Assembly (NCBI GenBank): GCA_012934845.2
Contig: WNNJ02000646.1
Location: 1-64,000 of the forward strand
DNA from: Pomphorhynchus laevis
Lineage: Eukaryota > Acanthocephala > Palaeacanthocephala > Echinorhynchida > Pomphorhynchidae
Length of the DNA: 64,000 nucleotides
Reading direction: 5' to 3'
The position numbers and the translations under genes were made by a program. Shown here in pieces: positions 1 to 12,311 of this stretch (position 1 is its first letter; each line of letters opens with the position of its first letter). The notes below the pieces were generated by a model. The model had not been told where the DNA came from, made no database searches, and saw only the letters and a list, made by a program, of their open reading frames with translations.

Positions 1-555
1 TAATATTTGTTTTATCTCGAGTGATTTTCTCTACGAGTGTATTGGTGGACAAAATTACCAACATAATAGATGCTTTTATTCAAATATTTATACATTTTTA
101 ATGATGCATTATTTTATTATTAATTAAATTAATTAATTTTAATGTATTTTTATTATTTATGCATTTTATTAATAAAATGTATTAATAAAATTCGAGGTTA
201 ATTAATGAATTATTAACTATAGGCGGTAATGATGTTTATATTAGAAGGATCATATTGATAATGATGTTAAAATGATCATTAGTATATCATTCGCTTTAAA
301 ATATGTAATCATGTTGAAAAATTATGGCCACTATTCACTTGCCTTCAATTGTATAATTATAAGTACATTGTGTAATTAAAATTTATTTCATTATTGATAA
401 AGTTAGTTACTAATAATTAAATTTGGTACTTTTTATAACTACACATACAAGAATTGATTCGATTTGGCAAGTTGATTAAATTTTAATGATAATTAAACTT
501 AACTAATTAAATTTTAATGATATTCATCATTTAAAGTATATTCTTATAATTGCAG
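1..555. other. AT-rich intron or flank upstream of the kinase exon
   Basis: No coding exon was recognised here. The stretch is AT-rich and ends in a pyrimidine-rich tract with a TTGCAG acceptor at 550-555, so at least its right part should be intron of the kinase gene. The exons for the kinase N-lobe must lie to the left of the window. Confidence 0.5.
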
Positions 556-2477
556 TATATCTACCAAGTGTGCAGAGCTCTTCGTTGTTGTCATAGAAAT
601 GAAGTTATTCATAGAGATCTTAAACCTGAAAACATACTTTTAGATATTGATGGAAATGTAAAGATATCAGATTTTGGATGGTCAGTACATGCTCCTTCTT
701 TTCGGTAATAATTATTTATTTATAAGATTGTTTAATTTTTAAACTTTTTGTTTTTAAAAATTAGCAATATAAATAACTTTTATTTGCTGATTTGTTATAT
801 ATAATCAAAGCTCCGTATTCCGCTTTAACCGTTTGTGTACAGTTTGTGTTTATATATGTAAACAATTCAATAGGTTGAGCTAAATAGTTTTTATAAATAT
901 GTAATTTTTAAAATATTAAAATATAATTTTTTATTTGTGATTGATAAAAATATTTGTTTTCAGTTTGTAATGACTAAAGCAATATAATCGTTTTAGTACC
1001 AAAAGCGGTACAAAATGATATTGTCACTGATTGTTTTGAAATCCTGTCAGATCGTTTTTCCGTATCGAATTGAATGACATATTTGTTGACAAAACTTTTC
1101 GACAAATAACAAATTTCCGAATTTCTTTAATTTTGTTATTGGATTGTATTATTTTTGTTTTATTCTCTTTGAAACAACGCTCAATTAAACAGGACTCATT
1201 TTTAACAAGCATCAACGTATAAGCTTAAACTATTTCGAGAATTACAAAAATCGAAGTTGTCGCAGTTATCCGAACTAATAATTTCGAATGACGGTTTCAA
1301 CAATTACATCTGTCAAAATATAGAATGGAAAGGATATTTTTTATTACATAAAATAAATATTTTATTTAATTCCAGAATATTTTAATATTTAATTAAAATA
1401 TTTTTCTCTTTATAGCTTTAAATATTAAAATATTTTTTCAGTTGATAAAAATATAATTTATCAACATAAATTAATTATAAATATAAAAAATAATTAATTA
1501 ACTTAATTAATTATAATTAATAAAATAAAAATTATTTATTTTGATTGTTTATAAATTACGATTATTATGATAAATTCAGTACACAATGAAATATTCTTTT
1601 GTAAAAACTTCGCTTTTGATTTTTATAAAAAATAATATTTTTTATATTAAAAATATTTATTTTTTATATTTCTAATATTTTTTGGCATAACTAAAAATGG
1701 TAAATTGATGATATTGCATTAAATATTGCAATATAATCAATTATATGATTATTTTAATCTAAATAATTATAAATAAATTTGTGTTTTGATTCTGCTCCAA
1801 AATTCCAAATTTAACCAATTATTTAATAGACTTTAATTATTATATAGACTCCTCTATTAATTAAGGAATATTTATAATAATATTTATAATATTAATATAG
1901 ACTCCTACGATAAATATTCCAAGAGTTTAAATCTCAGAATCAAATGTATGAATCGTTTAATTACTTTAATTGTTAATTTGCATTTTTTTAAATACAAAAA
2001 TTTAATAATTTTTTTATTATATTTCTTAAAATATGCAATATTTTTCCAGCAATTTGTTTTTTCATCTTAAAGAAGAAAGACTTTATGTGGTACGATTGAT
2101 TATCTAGCCCCTGAGCTGGTTCAGCATCGAACATACTCCGAGAAAGTAGACGTTTGGACAGTTGGTATTTTAACTTTCGAGCTACTTGTTGGCAGTCCTC
2201 CATTTGAAGCCAGCACCACAGATGTTACATATTCCAGGATCATAGCTGTCATCTACCATATTCCTGATTACGTTTCATCTATTGCATCTTCGTTTATTCG
2301 ATGGGTAGCAATAATTTTAAGTTCAGTACAAATTCAGTACTGTTATTTTAGATTCTTCGAAAAGACCCTTTGAATCGGCCTAGCCTTGACGAAGTCCTAA
2401 AATCAGAATTTGTCCGTATTCATAAAAGGTTTGCAATTGAGTCTAAGAAGAAGACGGATATGGTGTCTTGTAAATGA
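556..2477 (+). CDS. Aurora-family serine/threonine kinase, 3' exons
   Basis: The three exons encode the C-lobe of a mitotic Aurora kinase; the N-lobe exons lie outside the window. Exon 556-704 carries the catalytic loop HRDLKPEN and the Mg-binding segment [12 protein letters not shown]; the [10 protein letters not shown] form is diagnostic for Aurora kinases. Exon 2083-2304 carries the activation loop [15 protein letters not shown], with the activating Thr before LCGT kept, then [16 protein letters not shown] and PPFEA. Exon 2352-2477 carries the C-terminal helices with KDPLNRPS and ends at TGA 2475-2477. Introns are 705-2082 (long, AT-rich) and 2305-2351 (47 bp), all GT-AG. The segment after PPFEA is more diverged than in typical Aurora proteins, but no key residue seen here is lost. 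Aurora A and B cannot be told apart from this part. Family knowledge: Aurora kinases phosphorylate spindle, centrosome or chromosomal passenger substrates in mitosis. Confidence 0.9.
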
Positions 2478-3887
2478 AACGAATCACTGTACAAATATTG
2501 TTAAACAACACAGTTAAGGAATAATATATTTTAGATTTAAATTGAATTAAAAGTGTACTTTATACTAAAATACTTATACCAAAGCAACCTTTTACTTATT
2601 TGTTTTTGAAAACTTTACAAAACGATTAATAATTGTTATTTGTAAGAATTTTCTTATTGCTATTGTAGAAATTTAAACTATTTCACATTTAAAATTTTAA
2701 TAATTTTAAAATTTTTAACTATTCTAATTTTTTTAACCAAAATATATTTTAAAAAATATATAAAAATATTAATTTTGAATTTAAAAATTATAAATTTGTT
2801 TTCCCCAGTGGAAAATGAACTGTATGAATAATTATCAAAAATTATAATACGCTAGAATGTGAATAAAGAGTAGGTCGAAATACTTACCATTAAGTATTTA
2901 TCCCCTTAACTCTTTAATTTTATTTCCACTTCTTATGTAATTTAATTATTATATTTTTAGTTTCAAATAGAAAGTTTTTAAATAGAAAGTTTTTAAATAT
3001 AAAGCAAATGAAAAATTTAGTAGCATTAGAGAGGGTAAATAGAATTTAAAGAAATCCAGTGGATGTTAAAGGGTGTAGAGGGGATAGAAGAGAGTTTAAG
3101 TGTTAAAGTTTGATTTTAACATTAAAGAATGTAAATGAGGTAAATGAGTAGAATTACAATTATTTAACCTTTATAATTTATTTGTATTTTATTATTTATT
3201 ATTTATCCTATACTATTAAGAGGATAAAAATGGATAAAATATAGATACAAAGTGCTAAAGTCGATTTAAAGAGAGCAAATGTAGTGATGCGTATCAAAGC
3301 ATGATAACAATCATGGCAGTATTCAAATAATCATATAAGTCCTGTTTTTTAATTAAAATTAGTTTTTACGTTTAATTCTTCCGGATCTTAAAATTGAATA
3401 TTTTTATTTACCAAAAACCAATCAGAGATTTCAAAAATGTCAAAATATGCCTTATGCTAACGTATTAAAATATCAAAAGAAGTGCATATATTGATCTTAA
3501 CTAAAACTTTACACCGCAATGATGAGCTGGTATATTATAACAGTAGAATACATCCTTGTTACTGTTTATATAGTCAAATTATGAGCTCAACACATTTTGT
3601 GCTACATAACTAAAATTTTTTTTAATATAAAATAGGCTTCTTTATCTTAATATTTCTACAAGAGATACTTTAAAATAGTGTAAAATGTGATAAAACAAAA
3701 AGTTTGAAATGATAAACCGAAAGATCAAATATTTATATTATTTCGCTAATCATTGTCGACATAAAGTTGTTTATATTAAAATCATTAAAAGGTTATATTT
3801 AAGTTATCATTTCTAACAAATTTAGTTAATTCGATATTTTCTGTTTTTCATTTTCCTGTTTTTCAAAATAATATCTTAATAATATCG
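2478..3887. other. Intergenic AT-rich DNA after the kinase gene
   Basis: I see no gene here. The kinase 3' UTR probably ends within the first 100 bases, where ATAATATA-type A/T signals occur near 2521. A short run of near-identical ~15-bp repeats (AATAGAAAGTTTTTA) lies at about 2968-3000. Confidence 0.4.
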
Positions 3888-4108
3888 ATTGTTTAATTTA
3901 TTCTCATAAATTATTAAAATTAATAATTATTGATTAATAATATTAATAAATAATTATTAATAAATGATTAATTTGTTTAATTTATTCTCATAAATTATTA
4001 AAATTAATAATTATTGATTAATAATATTAATAAATAATTATTAATAAATGATTAATTTGTTTAATTTATTCTCATAAATTATTAAAATTAATAATTATTG
4101 ATTAATAA
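3888..4108. repeat. 84-bp tandem repeat, about 2.6 copies
   Basis: The segment beginning TTCTCATAAATTATT recurs at 3901, 3985 and 4069, an exact 84-bp period, with almost no differences between copies. It is built only of short A/T words. Between it and the minisatellite (4109-4559) is more AT-rich sequence in which I see no gene. Confidence 0.85.
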
Positions 4109-4559
4109 TATTATTAATATAAGAAAATGGAATTTCATTATGACATTTGTTTTTGCTTGTTTATTGCATTGTAGGACATTGTAAGTCGCATGGCGAGGAG
4201 GCGTAAAAGCTCTTTTTGTTAATAAAACACCAGAATATTTATTAATAATTAATAATATTAATATTAATATTAATAATATTTATTATTTTTTAAGATTTAT
4301 TAATAATATGATTAATAAATTAATAATTGTTTATTTATTAATATTATTATAATAAATAAATTTATTATAATCAATAAATTATTTTTGTTTAAAATTATTT
4401 TCATAGCCCAATTTAAAATAAAAAGATGAACAATTCATAAAATCATCCTCGATAACAGTTTATTTACATCCCAGAAGCCCACATCTTTCAAAAATTAAAT
4501 CTTATATTATTTTTAATTAGGCCACGAGAATAATAAGATCTGTTATACATCTGAGAAGC

Positions 4560-7438
4560 CTATTTCAATATGCTTTTTTGGCGTAAATGTATAGAGTAGC
4601 ATATATTAAGCAGAATATTTATATATTCTGTTCAATATATTGAGTGGGCTTTTATAACATTAATATATTGAGGAGTATTATTTAACTTAAATATGTTAAT
4701 GATCATTTTACAATAGGAGTCATTGTTAAAGTTAAGATATGTGGAGCCTATTCTAAATGCGATTTATTGATAACTATATTTTTACTACTATATATTCTAA
4801 TCTCTATTTTAACGTCCATATATTGTGGAGCCTATTTCAGCGTCAATATATTTGAAGCTTATTTGATCGTCGATATAATAAGAATTCTACCGCAACTTCA
4901 ATATATTAAAAGTGAAATTTTACTTTTTATTGTAAAATTTTACTTTATATTTTACTTTATAACGTCAATATATTAAAAGTGAAATTTTACTTGTTCTTGA
5001 TACAGATACTATGTTTCATTAGGAAAATGCTTAAGTAAATATGTGTAAAATTGTAATGGATTCTTCCAGAGTAATAGCACTAATAAAAATGTTTAAAGTT
5101 AGTTCAATCTTTAAAGTTAACTTTAAAGTTAACTTTAAGTATAAACTTTTAAATATTGATAGAATATTAATAGAATGCTTTTAAATATTTAAACTCCTAA
5201 ATATTGATATTTAGAAGTCTTTTTTAGGTCAACATATCAAAAAAACAATTTTAGAGTCAATATATCAACGTCAGTATATATCGTTAGTATATATAGCCAG
5301 TATATACGCCTCTTTTGACTTCAATATATTGAAGTGCATGTTTTATAGTTCATATTTCAAAGGGCGTATATATTAAAGTCAAAATATCAAGAAGCCTATT
5401 TTAAAGTTAAAATTTTAAAGTTTAATTTCAATTAATTGAAAAGCATATTTTAACATATATAGTTAAAAGATTATTTTTACTGTTATATATTTAGGAGTTT
5501 ACTTTATCTTTACTACATTAAATAGACCTTCAATTTAACGTCAATTTATTGAAAAGTTCATTCTAAGTTCACTGAGAAAAATATTTTTAAGTTAATGTAT
5601 CAATGAGCCTATTTAAACCTTACCATATTGAGAAGCCTATTTTTCCTTCAATACTTTGAGGAGCCTATTTTCACATCAATATTTGAATAACCTATACGAA
5701 GTCAATACATGGAGGAATTTTTTAAGATAAATAAAATCAATATATTGAAGAGCAAAGTTAAACGTCAATATGTTGAGGGGACAATTATAACGTTAATATA
5801 TTATGGAGCCTATGGTAAACACAATATATTATAGAGCCAATTTAAAATTAAATATATTAAAGGGGACTGTTTCAACTTTAATTTTTAAAAAAGCCTTTTT
5901 AAAGCCAATAAATTAAAGAGCCTATTTAAAATCCAATATATCAAAAAGTCTATTTTAGCGTCAATATATTAACAAGTATATTTTAACGCCAATATATCAA
6001 GAAGAATTTTTTAATGTCAATATATCAAAGAGCCTATATTAAAATCGATATATCAAAGAGCCTATCTAAGCTTTAATATATTGAGAAACTTTTTTAAAGT
6101 TTTAAAAAAGTTTATTAAACCAGCCTTTCTAACCTCAATATATTAGAGAGTCCATTTTTAAGTTAACATATCGAGGAATCTGTTTTAACATTCTAAGGAG
6201 CCTGTTTAAAATGAACAAAGAGTTCATTTTTAAGTTAACATATCGAGCTACCTGTTCTAAAATCAGTATATTGATAAGCCTTTTTAACTTCAATATATTA
6301 AAATGTCTTAAAAATAGACAGAGAGTTCATTCCTATGTTATCATGTCGAGAAGTCTGTCTTAACATCAATATATTGATAAGGATTTTTAATTTCAATACA
6401 TTAAAATGCCCTTTTAAAAATCAAAATATCAAGGATATTATTTTTAAGTCAATAAATCAAAAAGCCTATATAAAAGTTTAAATATTAAAGCGTTTATTTA
6501 AACATCGATATATTGATGAATTTTTTAACTTTAATACATCAAAAGGCCCTATTTTAATGTCAATATATTAAGAAGCCTATATTAACTTTAATATTTTGAA
6601 GTGCTTTAACTTTAATATTCTTAGAAACCTATTTTAAGGTCAATAAAATTAAGATCTAATTTGAAAGTCGATATTTTGCATAGTGTATTTTACCGTTAAT
6701 TTATTAATGAGCCGTTATTTATGTCAAAATATCAAGTAGCAAATCTTTTAGTCAATATATTAAAAAGACTATTTAAAAGTCAGTATATAATGAATTGCGT
6801 TTGTAATCGTAAATATGCTACAGCCTATTTTTGCTGTCTATAATATGAGGAATCTATTTTTAAGTCATATACATGAAGCATATTTTAATTTCAATATGTC
6901 AAAAATCAATTTCAATGTCAATATATCAGGGCGTATATTTAAAGATCAATATCTTGAGGAGCAAATTTTATCGTCAATATATTGAAATCACTATTTCTAT
7001 GTTAATATTTTGAGGAATTTGTTTTAAGGTCAATATATTAACGAGGTTGTTTCAACGTTGATATATCAACAAGTCTTTTAATATAAAAAAATTTGGTCCT
7101 ATTTTAAATAAGAAAATTGAGGAACCTTTTCAATTTTCAACAAATTGAAAAGTTTATTTAAACTTCAATATATCAAAGAGCACTTTTTAACGTTTATATA
7201 AACGGAACAGCCTATTTTTACTTCAATATATATAGAAGCCTATTTTAACATTAATATATTGTAAAAATTATAAAAACATCATTAAAGAGTCAATTTTAAT
7301 GTCACAAAAAGAGCACATTTTTATTGTAAATGTATAAACGCCTATTCTTAAGTCAATAAATCAAGATACCAATTATAATTTTAAAAAATGATAGCTTTGC
7401 GTTAATATCAAAATATCAAGAAGCCGGTTTTATCATAG
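4560..7438. repeat. Degenerate ~30-bp minisatellite
   Basis: Words of the type CAATATATTGAGGAGCCTA and TTTTAACGTCAATATAT recur roughly every 28-32 bases for almost 2.9 kb, with many substitutions and small indels. Best-preserved stretches are near 4600-4990, 5240-5400 and 5740-6620. A short open frame at 4767-4976 is only the repeat read through and is not a gene. The block stops exactly where the 6.42-kb array begins, so the right breakpoint of the satellite and the left breakpoint of the array coincide near 7440. Confidence 0.8.
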
Positions 7439-7440
7439 AC

Positions 7441-7571
7441 CAGCCAGTGATCCTCGATTGGAAAGAGGAAATCGTTATTGCCAAAGAAACAAGAACAATT
7501 CTTACATGAAGATAATACCCCAAACATGTGCAGCAAAGAGTCGTGCAAATCAAAACTGCAGTGCTGGCTGA
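7441..7571 (+). pseudogene. 3' fragment of the array gene (left edge)
   Basis: This is the last 43 codons or so of exon 3 of the array gene, ending in the same TGA at 7569-7571 and followed by the same 3' UTR with AATAAA near 7700. The upstream part of the gene is missing because the array begins here, next to minisatellite DNA. It has no promoter of its own and cannot make the protein. The reading frame of the fragment matches copies 1-4. Confidence 0.9.
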
Positions 7572-9539
7572 TGTTTTTGCAAAGTTATTTATTTTCTATC
7601 TTTATGAGAATGAATTTAAAAACTGCACAAGTATTTGTATAAATAGACAGACTGTACAAATTACGTTCTGTAATTTCTGCCTTGTTAATTTGTTTTGTAA
7701 ATAAATTTCAAATTATAAATATTGCCGTTTCTTATTTGAATATCAGCTATCAACGATCTGCTATCATGCATATTTGAAAGACTTTTTAAAAATTGCTTAT
7801 ACGAGTTGGACACTTCAAAGCCGTTTTCTAGAGATTGCCAAACAGTTAAATATTGCCAAATAGTTAAACCGGAAGCCACAACTTTTCATCGAGATGCGTT
7901 TTAGTTATTTTAATACACGAACAAAAAGTCAACTGATATTTTAAATTCAAATCGGCTATTGAGATAACAAATAAAATACATGTTACTCTTTTAACTAGTT
8001 TTGAATGTTTGAGCGAACGAACATTGTAAAATTCAAAGCGATTGTTATTTTAAATCATATCACATTTTAAGATGCTTCAGTTATAGAAAAAACATTATGT
8101 TAATTAATAATAATGTAAAAGTACTTTTTCAAAAAGTATAAATTGTTTTTAAAAAATCAAATTTCAAGCAGCTTGGACACAACTCCTTGGTATCTACAAA
8201 TAACATTTAGAAATAGCAGACATCTTATGCATAACGTAATGAGATAAGCTTATAATCCTTAGCATTTTCTAATAATCAAATCAGCTAACTGAGTCTACAT
8301 ATTTTATTTAATAATAAAATAAACAAAACATAATAATGCTAAACCAAAATTTAATGATTAAATAATGAAATTGTTACAAGATTTTTATAATTTATATCAA
8401 GTTTAAATAAAAATTGAAATTTAAAAATAAAAATTTAATTTGTATTTAATTTAAAGTGTACTTACAGTTACAAACGTTCATTATGATGTTAAATGAAAAG
8501 TTTGCAACATATAATATTCAAAATGTCAATCAAACAAATATATTTTTCTTAGATTAACAAAAGTAACACTTTTATTATATTTCAAAAATATCGATATTTT
8601 TAATCTCATTAAATTTTTATCTCATGTTGACAATAAATATTATTTCGTTTTTGTTCATTTGACTTTTTCTTATTTTAAAACATCACACGTGAAAAGGACT
8701 ATTGCAATAATCGAAAATTTCTGTACAATAATTTTCTATTCCTATTTATCTCGATGTTTCAGCGCCCTGAACAATCAAATAAATTTTACAAAGAAACATA
8801 TAGCTTAGTTAATTATTTGATGAACAAGACGGATAATTTTGAATTTTTGACAAATTTGTTATTTTCGATAAATACTGATATTTTAAATACTTTCAAAATG
8901 TAAATATACACAAGAAAATATTATTCAGCAATTTATAAATTAAGCATGAAAATGTATCAACAAAAAATATTAATTGTATAAGATCATTTATAGAAGCTAA
9001 TTCTTGATTCAAATGCCCAAAGAAATAAGATACGGGTCCAACTTGAATGTAAAATGTATCTGAGTTTATTTCATGAATACAGTTAATATCTAGAAGTTAG
9101 TTCGATATTGAGCGATATGAAATGTAGATTTTATACAAATATGTCATATGTGATTCCTCCTAATGTCATTCAGTACTTGATATGGAAAAATCAAGAAATT
9201 CAAATTATTACATCAAGAATATTTTTGTATATTTGCGAATATTAAAATAGACATAATTTTCATCATCTATCTATCAGAAAAATCTAACTAACAGACAAAT
9301 AATTGATTTTTTCATGTTGATAATTTTTTTCACTATAATACTTAGTAAACCATTTTTTAGATAACCTCTGTCTCAGATACTGAAACTATGTAATATTAAT
9401 ACTACATTATAATTTTTTCTAATTTTTTTGCAAATTTGATCAATGTTTTCTTTTTATTATAATAACGATGTATAAATTAACCAGATATTATAAAAATATT
9501 TAATTTACAATATATAAGTCCACAAAATATCATTAAAAT
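7572..9539 (+). other. Array spacer downstream of the gene (unit 1)
   Basis: This is 3' UTR and non-coding spacer, repeated in every unit (starting at 13990, 20408, 26828, 33251 and 39670). I see no gene. A 64-codon minus-strand open frame near 7685-7879 and its equivalents has no ATG and lies across the 3' UTR, so it is not called. Around 8271-8367 the minus strand matches the plus strand at 46279-46365, to the right of the array. Confidence 0.6.
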
Positions 9540-9735
9540 GATATTATGGATGGATAATAAACCATATTCTTGGTATTAGAATAAGATACTAGATAATCAA
9601 ATTTCAAAGGAATAAAAACGTTTTAAGCATGTATTTGGCCCCGCTGCTATGTTAGTTCGATAAATAGTGGCTGAAAACAGGATAGCATGGCAGTTCTTCT
9701 TGACGTCATCTTATCCTTATTCTTATACATCGTAG
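9540..9735 (+). mobile_element. Decayed Penelope-like element tail, unit 1
   Basis: This segment matches the 3' end of the Penelope-like element at 43420-46175: the words GGATGGATAATAAA, AGAATAAGATACTAGATA and GTATTTGGCCCCGCTGCTATG appear in the same order in both. Only the tail is present. It lies about 1.1 kb upstream of the gene promoter and was amplified with the unit. It is fossil DNA. Confidence 0.75.
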
Positions 9736-10827
9736 GTTAGTTATCATTTAACTTATAACAATTTACTATTATTTATATTTAAATTTTAAATTTTGATTTG
9801 ATACAAATATCAATTGTATAACATCTGATATAATTATTAATTATTTATAATTATTTATCTTTTTTGATTTATATATAGTTTAAACTATGTAAACTCTATT
9901 ATCTGATCTAATTATATAAATTAAGAAATGAAATAAACATTATGTTTTTCCAAACGATCAAAATTCTTTCAATTTTTAATCGTCTTTTATATGTAGCAAA
10001 AAATATATTACTCTGAAGTCGCATTACTCCGAATAAATACGTTATTAAATATTTTGCAGTCGAAAAATAGAGAACTTGCTGCCATTTAATTATGAAATTT
10101 AAACAGAATGAGATATTAAAAAGTTTGCTTACCTCAAATTGAATGCTTTACGATTAGATATTTTACAATAATTATATTTACACATCTCAATTTAGCATTT
10201 TTATATAACGGATTTATATTTTTTAATCTCAGCAAAAGCATTAATTATATTCTTTAGTAACAATACACTAATTTTTTATGTAACTCTTTAACAAAATATA
10301 TACATCCAATATTAATATTATGAGCGGTAGAAATAATATCATCTGCGTATATATACCATCGATATTCTACTTGCAATATTTTCTCAATATAAATTACAAT
10401 CGAGCCAAATTATAAAACCCAGACGTTCAAAGATGTTAACTTTAAATTGTAAGTACAACAGTATTTTTTAACACTTTACAAAATTTCAACTCCGTTAAAG
10501 CAAAACCCTTATTGTTTCATTTTACAAGTTTCTATTGTTGCTTTAAAACAACACACAGGGATTAGTCTTCGATATTATTGTTTGAGCAGATGTTGCTGTG
10601 GCTTAGTGAGTTTAAGTAATAAGGATAAGCGACACTATGGTGTACAGAAAACAATAGTTTTAACTTTGGGTAGGTTTACAATATATTTATTGTTTGTCAA
10701 ACATTTTGATTGGTTTGTATTGACTGTATACTAACAGACAAAAATACATAATCATGAATAGTAAAATGTTTTAGAAAAATTTAGTCATCTTGTAATCAAC
10801 TAACTGCATAATTATTGCAATCAACGA
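9736..10827 (+). other. Gene-upstream spacer of the unit
   Basis: This AT-rich, non-coding stretch is repeated in every unit. It includes a more complex block at about 10499-10640 (CCCTTATTGTTTCATTTTAC through GATAAGCGACAC), 220-360 bases upstream of the transcription start, which recurs at 46372-46508 outside the array. I see no gene; regulatory sequence is possible because of its position. Confidence 0.5.
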
Positions 10828-10913
10828 ATATATATATAAACTTTGATATAAAGTACTCAGTGAATTACAAACCTTTTGAGAAGGATAACTTATCTGTTAT
10901 TTACGAAAACAAG
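10828..10913 (+). promoter_or_regulatory. Core promoter and 5' UTR exon, copy 1
   Basis: A TATA box (run ATATATATAAA ending at 10840) is followed by an arthropod-type initiator CTCAGTG with the A at 10859, about 25-30 bases from the TATA box. A 55-base exon (10859-10913) then ends in the strong donor AAG|GTAAGC at 10914. The first coding exon opens after an ATTTAG acceptor at 12291, giving a 5' UTR of about 75 bases. The start site is inferred, not measured. Confidence 0.7.
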
Positions 10914-10974
10914 GTAAGCAGTTTAGATGAATCTATTTACATATTCAAATTATAATTGATTAAAGAGTTTTTTT

Positions 10975-11053
10975 TGATTTATCGACAGCATATTGTTGAC
11001 AAAAATATGACGTACTAAGAAAACTGTAATTTGTCCTTTTATAGAAAAGATAA
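10975..11053 (+). repeat. Left 79-bp repeat flanking the GC-rich relic (unit 1)
   Basis: It pairs with 11874-11952 in direct orientation: 69 of 79 positions match by hand count, with no indels. Both copies carry a T-rich tract then ACAG at the same point, like a splice acceptor. The pair recurs in units 2-5. It may be an old duplication produced when the relic inserted, or a duplicated exon edge. Confidence 0.75.
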
Positions 11054-11763
11054 CAATTGCGGCAGCTGCACTTCATTCCGGGGCCTACCTTTCACACACG
11101 TCCCAGTTCGTCGCTCGGCACAAGACTCGACGACTCATCACTACGCATTGCCATTGCCCTGCGCCTCGGTACCCCAGTCTGTCTGCCACATATATGTGTC
11201 TGCGGAGCGGATGTATAGGACAGCGACGACATAGGCTCAGCTGCCATTAGTCAGTCTGCCGACTGTCACGCCACAGCGAAGTCAACGATCTCATCAAGCG
11301 TGCACTGATGTCGGCAGAAATTCGATCGCATACGGACCCGAAGTCACTGGCGCAACATGATGATATTGGCCGGATGGATTGTTACTGACTTTATGGTCAA
11401 GTGGCAGGAGTTTGGCTTGGGACTTCACCTGCCTAGACAACTTAGCACCGAGTTGTTTAAATACAGCTGTGACCGCACCGGAAGCGGTAGCCAGTGGAGC
11501 AGAGGACAAGAAACGCAGCAAATACGCCTGCCTGACACCGATCTACAATTTTGTGCCGGTCGCCGTGGAAACGTTTTTGTGCGTTGGGCCCAGAGGCGGA
11601 AGGCCTAATGCACAAAATAGGTCGGCAGATAGCAGCAGTGACCGGAGAGCGGCGGTCCACGGATTTTTTGCTGCGGAGGCTGAGCGTTGCCATCCAACGC
11701 GGTTACGCTTGTTGCTTTCTGGGCACGGTTACGGGGACGTGCGATAGACAATACTTTGAATAA
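11054..11763 (+). mobile_element. GC-rich decayed retroelement piece in intron 1, copy 1
   Basis: A ~710-base block far richer in G+C than its surroundings sits in intron 1. Different frames read as pieces of the C-terminal part of a reverse-transcriptase polyprotein: [15 protein letters not shown], a CVCG zinc-like pair, [42 protein letters not shown] and LLRRLSVAIQRGYACCFLGT. The order matches a widespread retroelement family in which this part resembles a restriction-like endonuclease domain (recalled family pattern, not searched). The frame is broken several times and the piece is not functional. Short open frames here are residues of that relic, not host genes. Confidence 0.6.
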
Positions 11764-11873
11764 TTTATTATTTGCAATTGTTGGTTTTTATTTTTTCTTT
11801 AAAAATATAAATTAATAAACTATTCAGTTTGGTAAAATCATTAATTTTAAGCAACAAAAATTGTTTTTTTTTC

Positions 11874-11952
11874 TGATTTATTCACAGTATATTGTTTACA
11901 AAAATATGACGCATTGAGAAAACTGTAATTTGTTCTTTTATGAAAAAGATAA
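11874..11952 (+). repeat. Right 79-bp repeat flanking the GC-rich relic (unit 1)
   Basis: Partner of 10975-11053. About 110 bases of AT-rich sequence lie between the end of the GC-rich block and this repeat. Confidence 0.75.
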
Positions 11953-12311
11953 TAAAATCAAAATTATCTTAGCAATAATGACGTAGTTGCATGATTTGAA
12001 TTAAAAATTGAATGCAACAAAGATTCAATTGTCAATTAATGAGATAACACGAATTTTGCATTTTTAAATTAATATTAAATGTAATAAATTCAATATTACG
12101 TTTGTTTAAAATTAATTTTAAAATTAATTTTAATAATAGAAATGTGACAATATCCAGATAAGAATTGAAAATAAAATGAAACAGTACGCACAGATGTTCG
12201 TATTTATGTATCATATACTTTGTTTTGAAAAAAGGATTTTCACTCAAACTTTATGTATTAAATATATAATTTGATGTTTGCGATTATTTAGGAATTTCGG
12301 GTATTGTAAAA

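Noticed and set aside
1024-1215. 63-codon minus-strand frame inside the kinase intron
   Set aside because: No start context, homology or codon signal; it lies in a confirmed GT-AG intron.
4767-4976. 69-codon hydrophobic open frame
   Set aside because: It is the minisatellite monomer read through, giving repeated IY and FY-rich sequence.
7685-7879. 64-codon minus-strand open frame repeated in all six units
   Set aside because: It begins at GTG with no in-frame ATG, overlaps the 3' UTR and poly(A) signal of the array gene, and varies between units at non-silent positions.
10600-10640. TGGCTTAGTGAG resembling a tRNA A box
   Set aside because: No B box at the right distance and no cloverleaf; the copy at 46470 does not keep the motif.
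11031-11763. Several overlapping 60-120 codon open frames in the GC-rich block
   Set aside because: They are chance or residual frames of a decayed retroelement in an intron; each contains only part of the recognisable sequence.
12032-12247. Minus-strand 71-codon frame in intron 1
   Set aside because: Low-complexity I/L/N-rich translation of AT-rich DNA, with no supporting signal.
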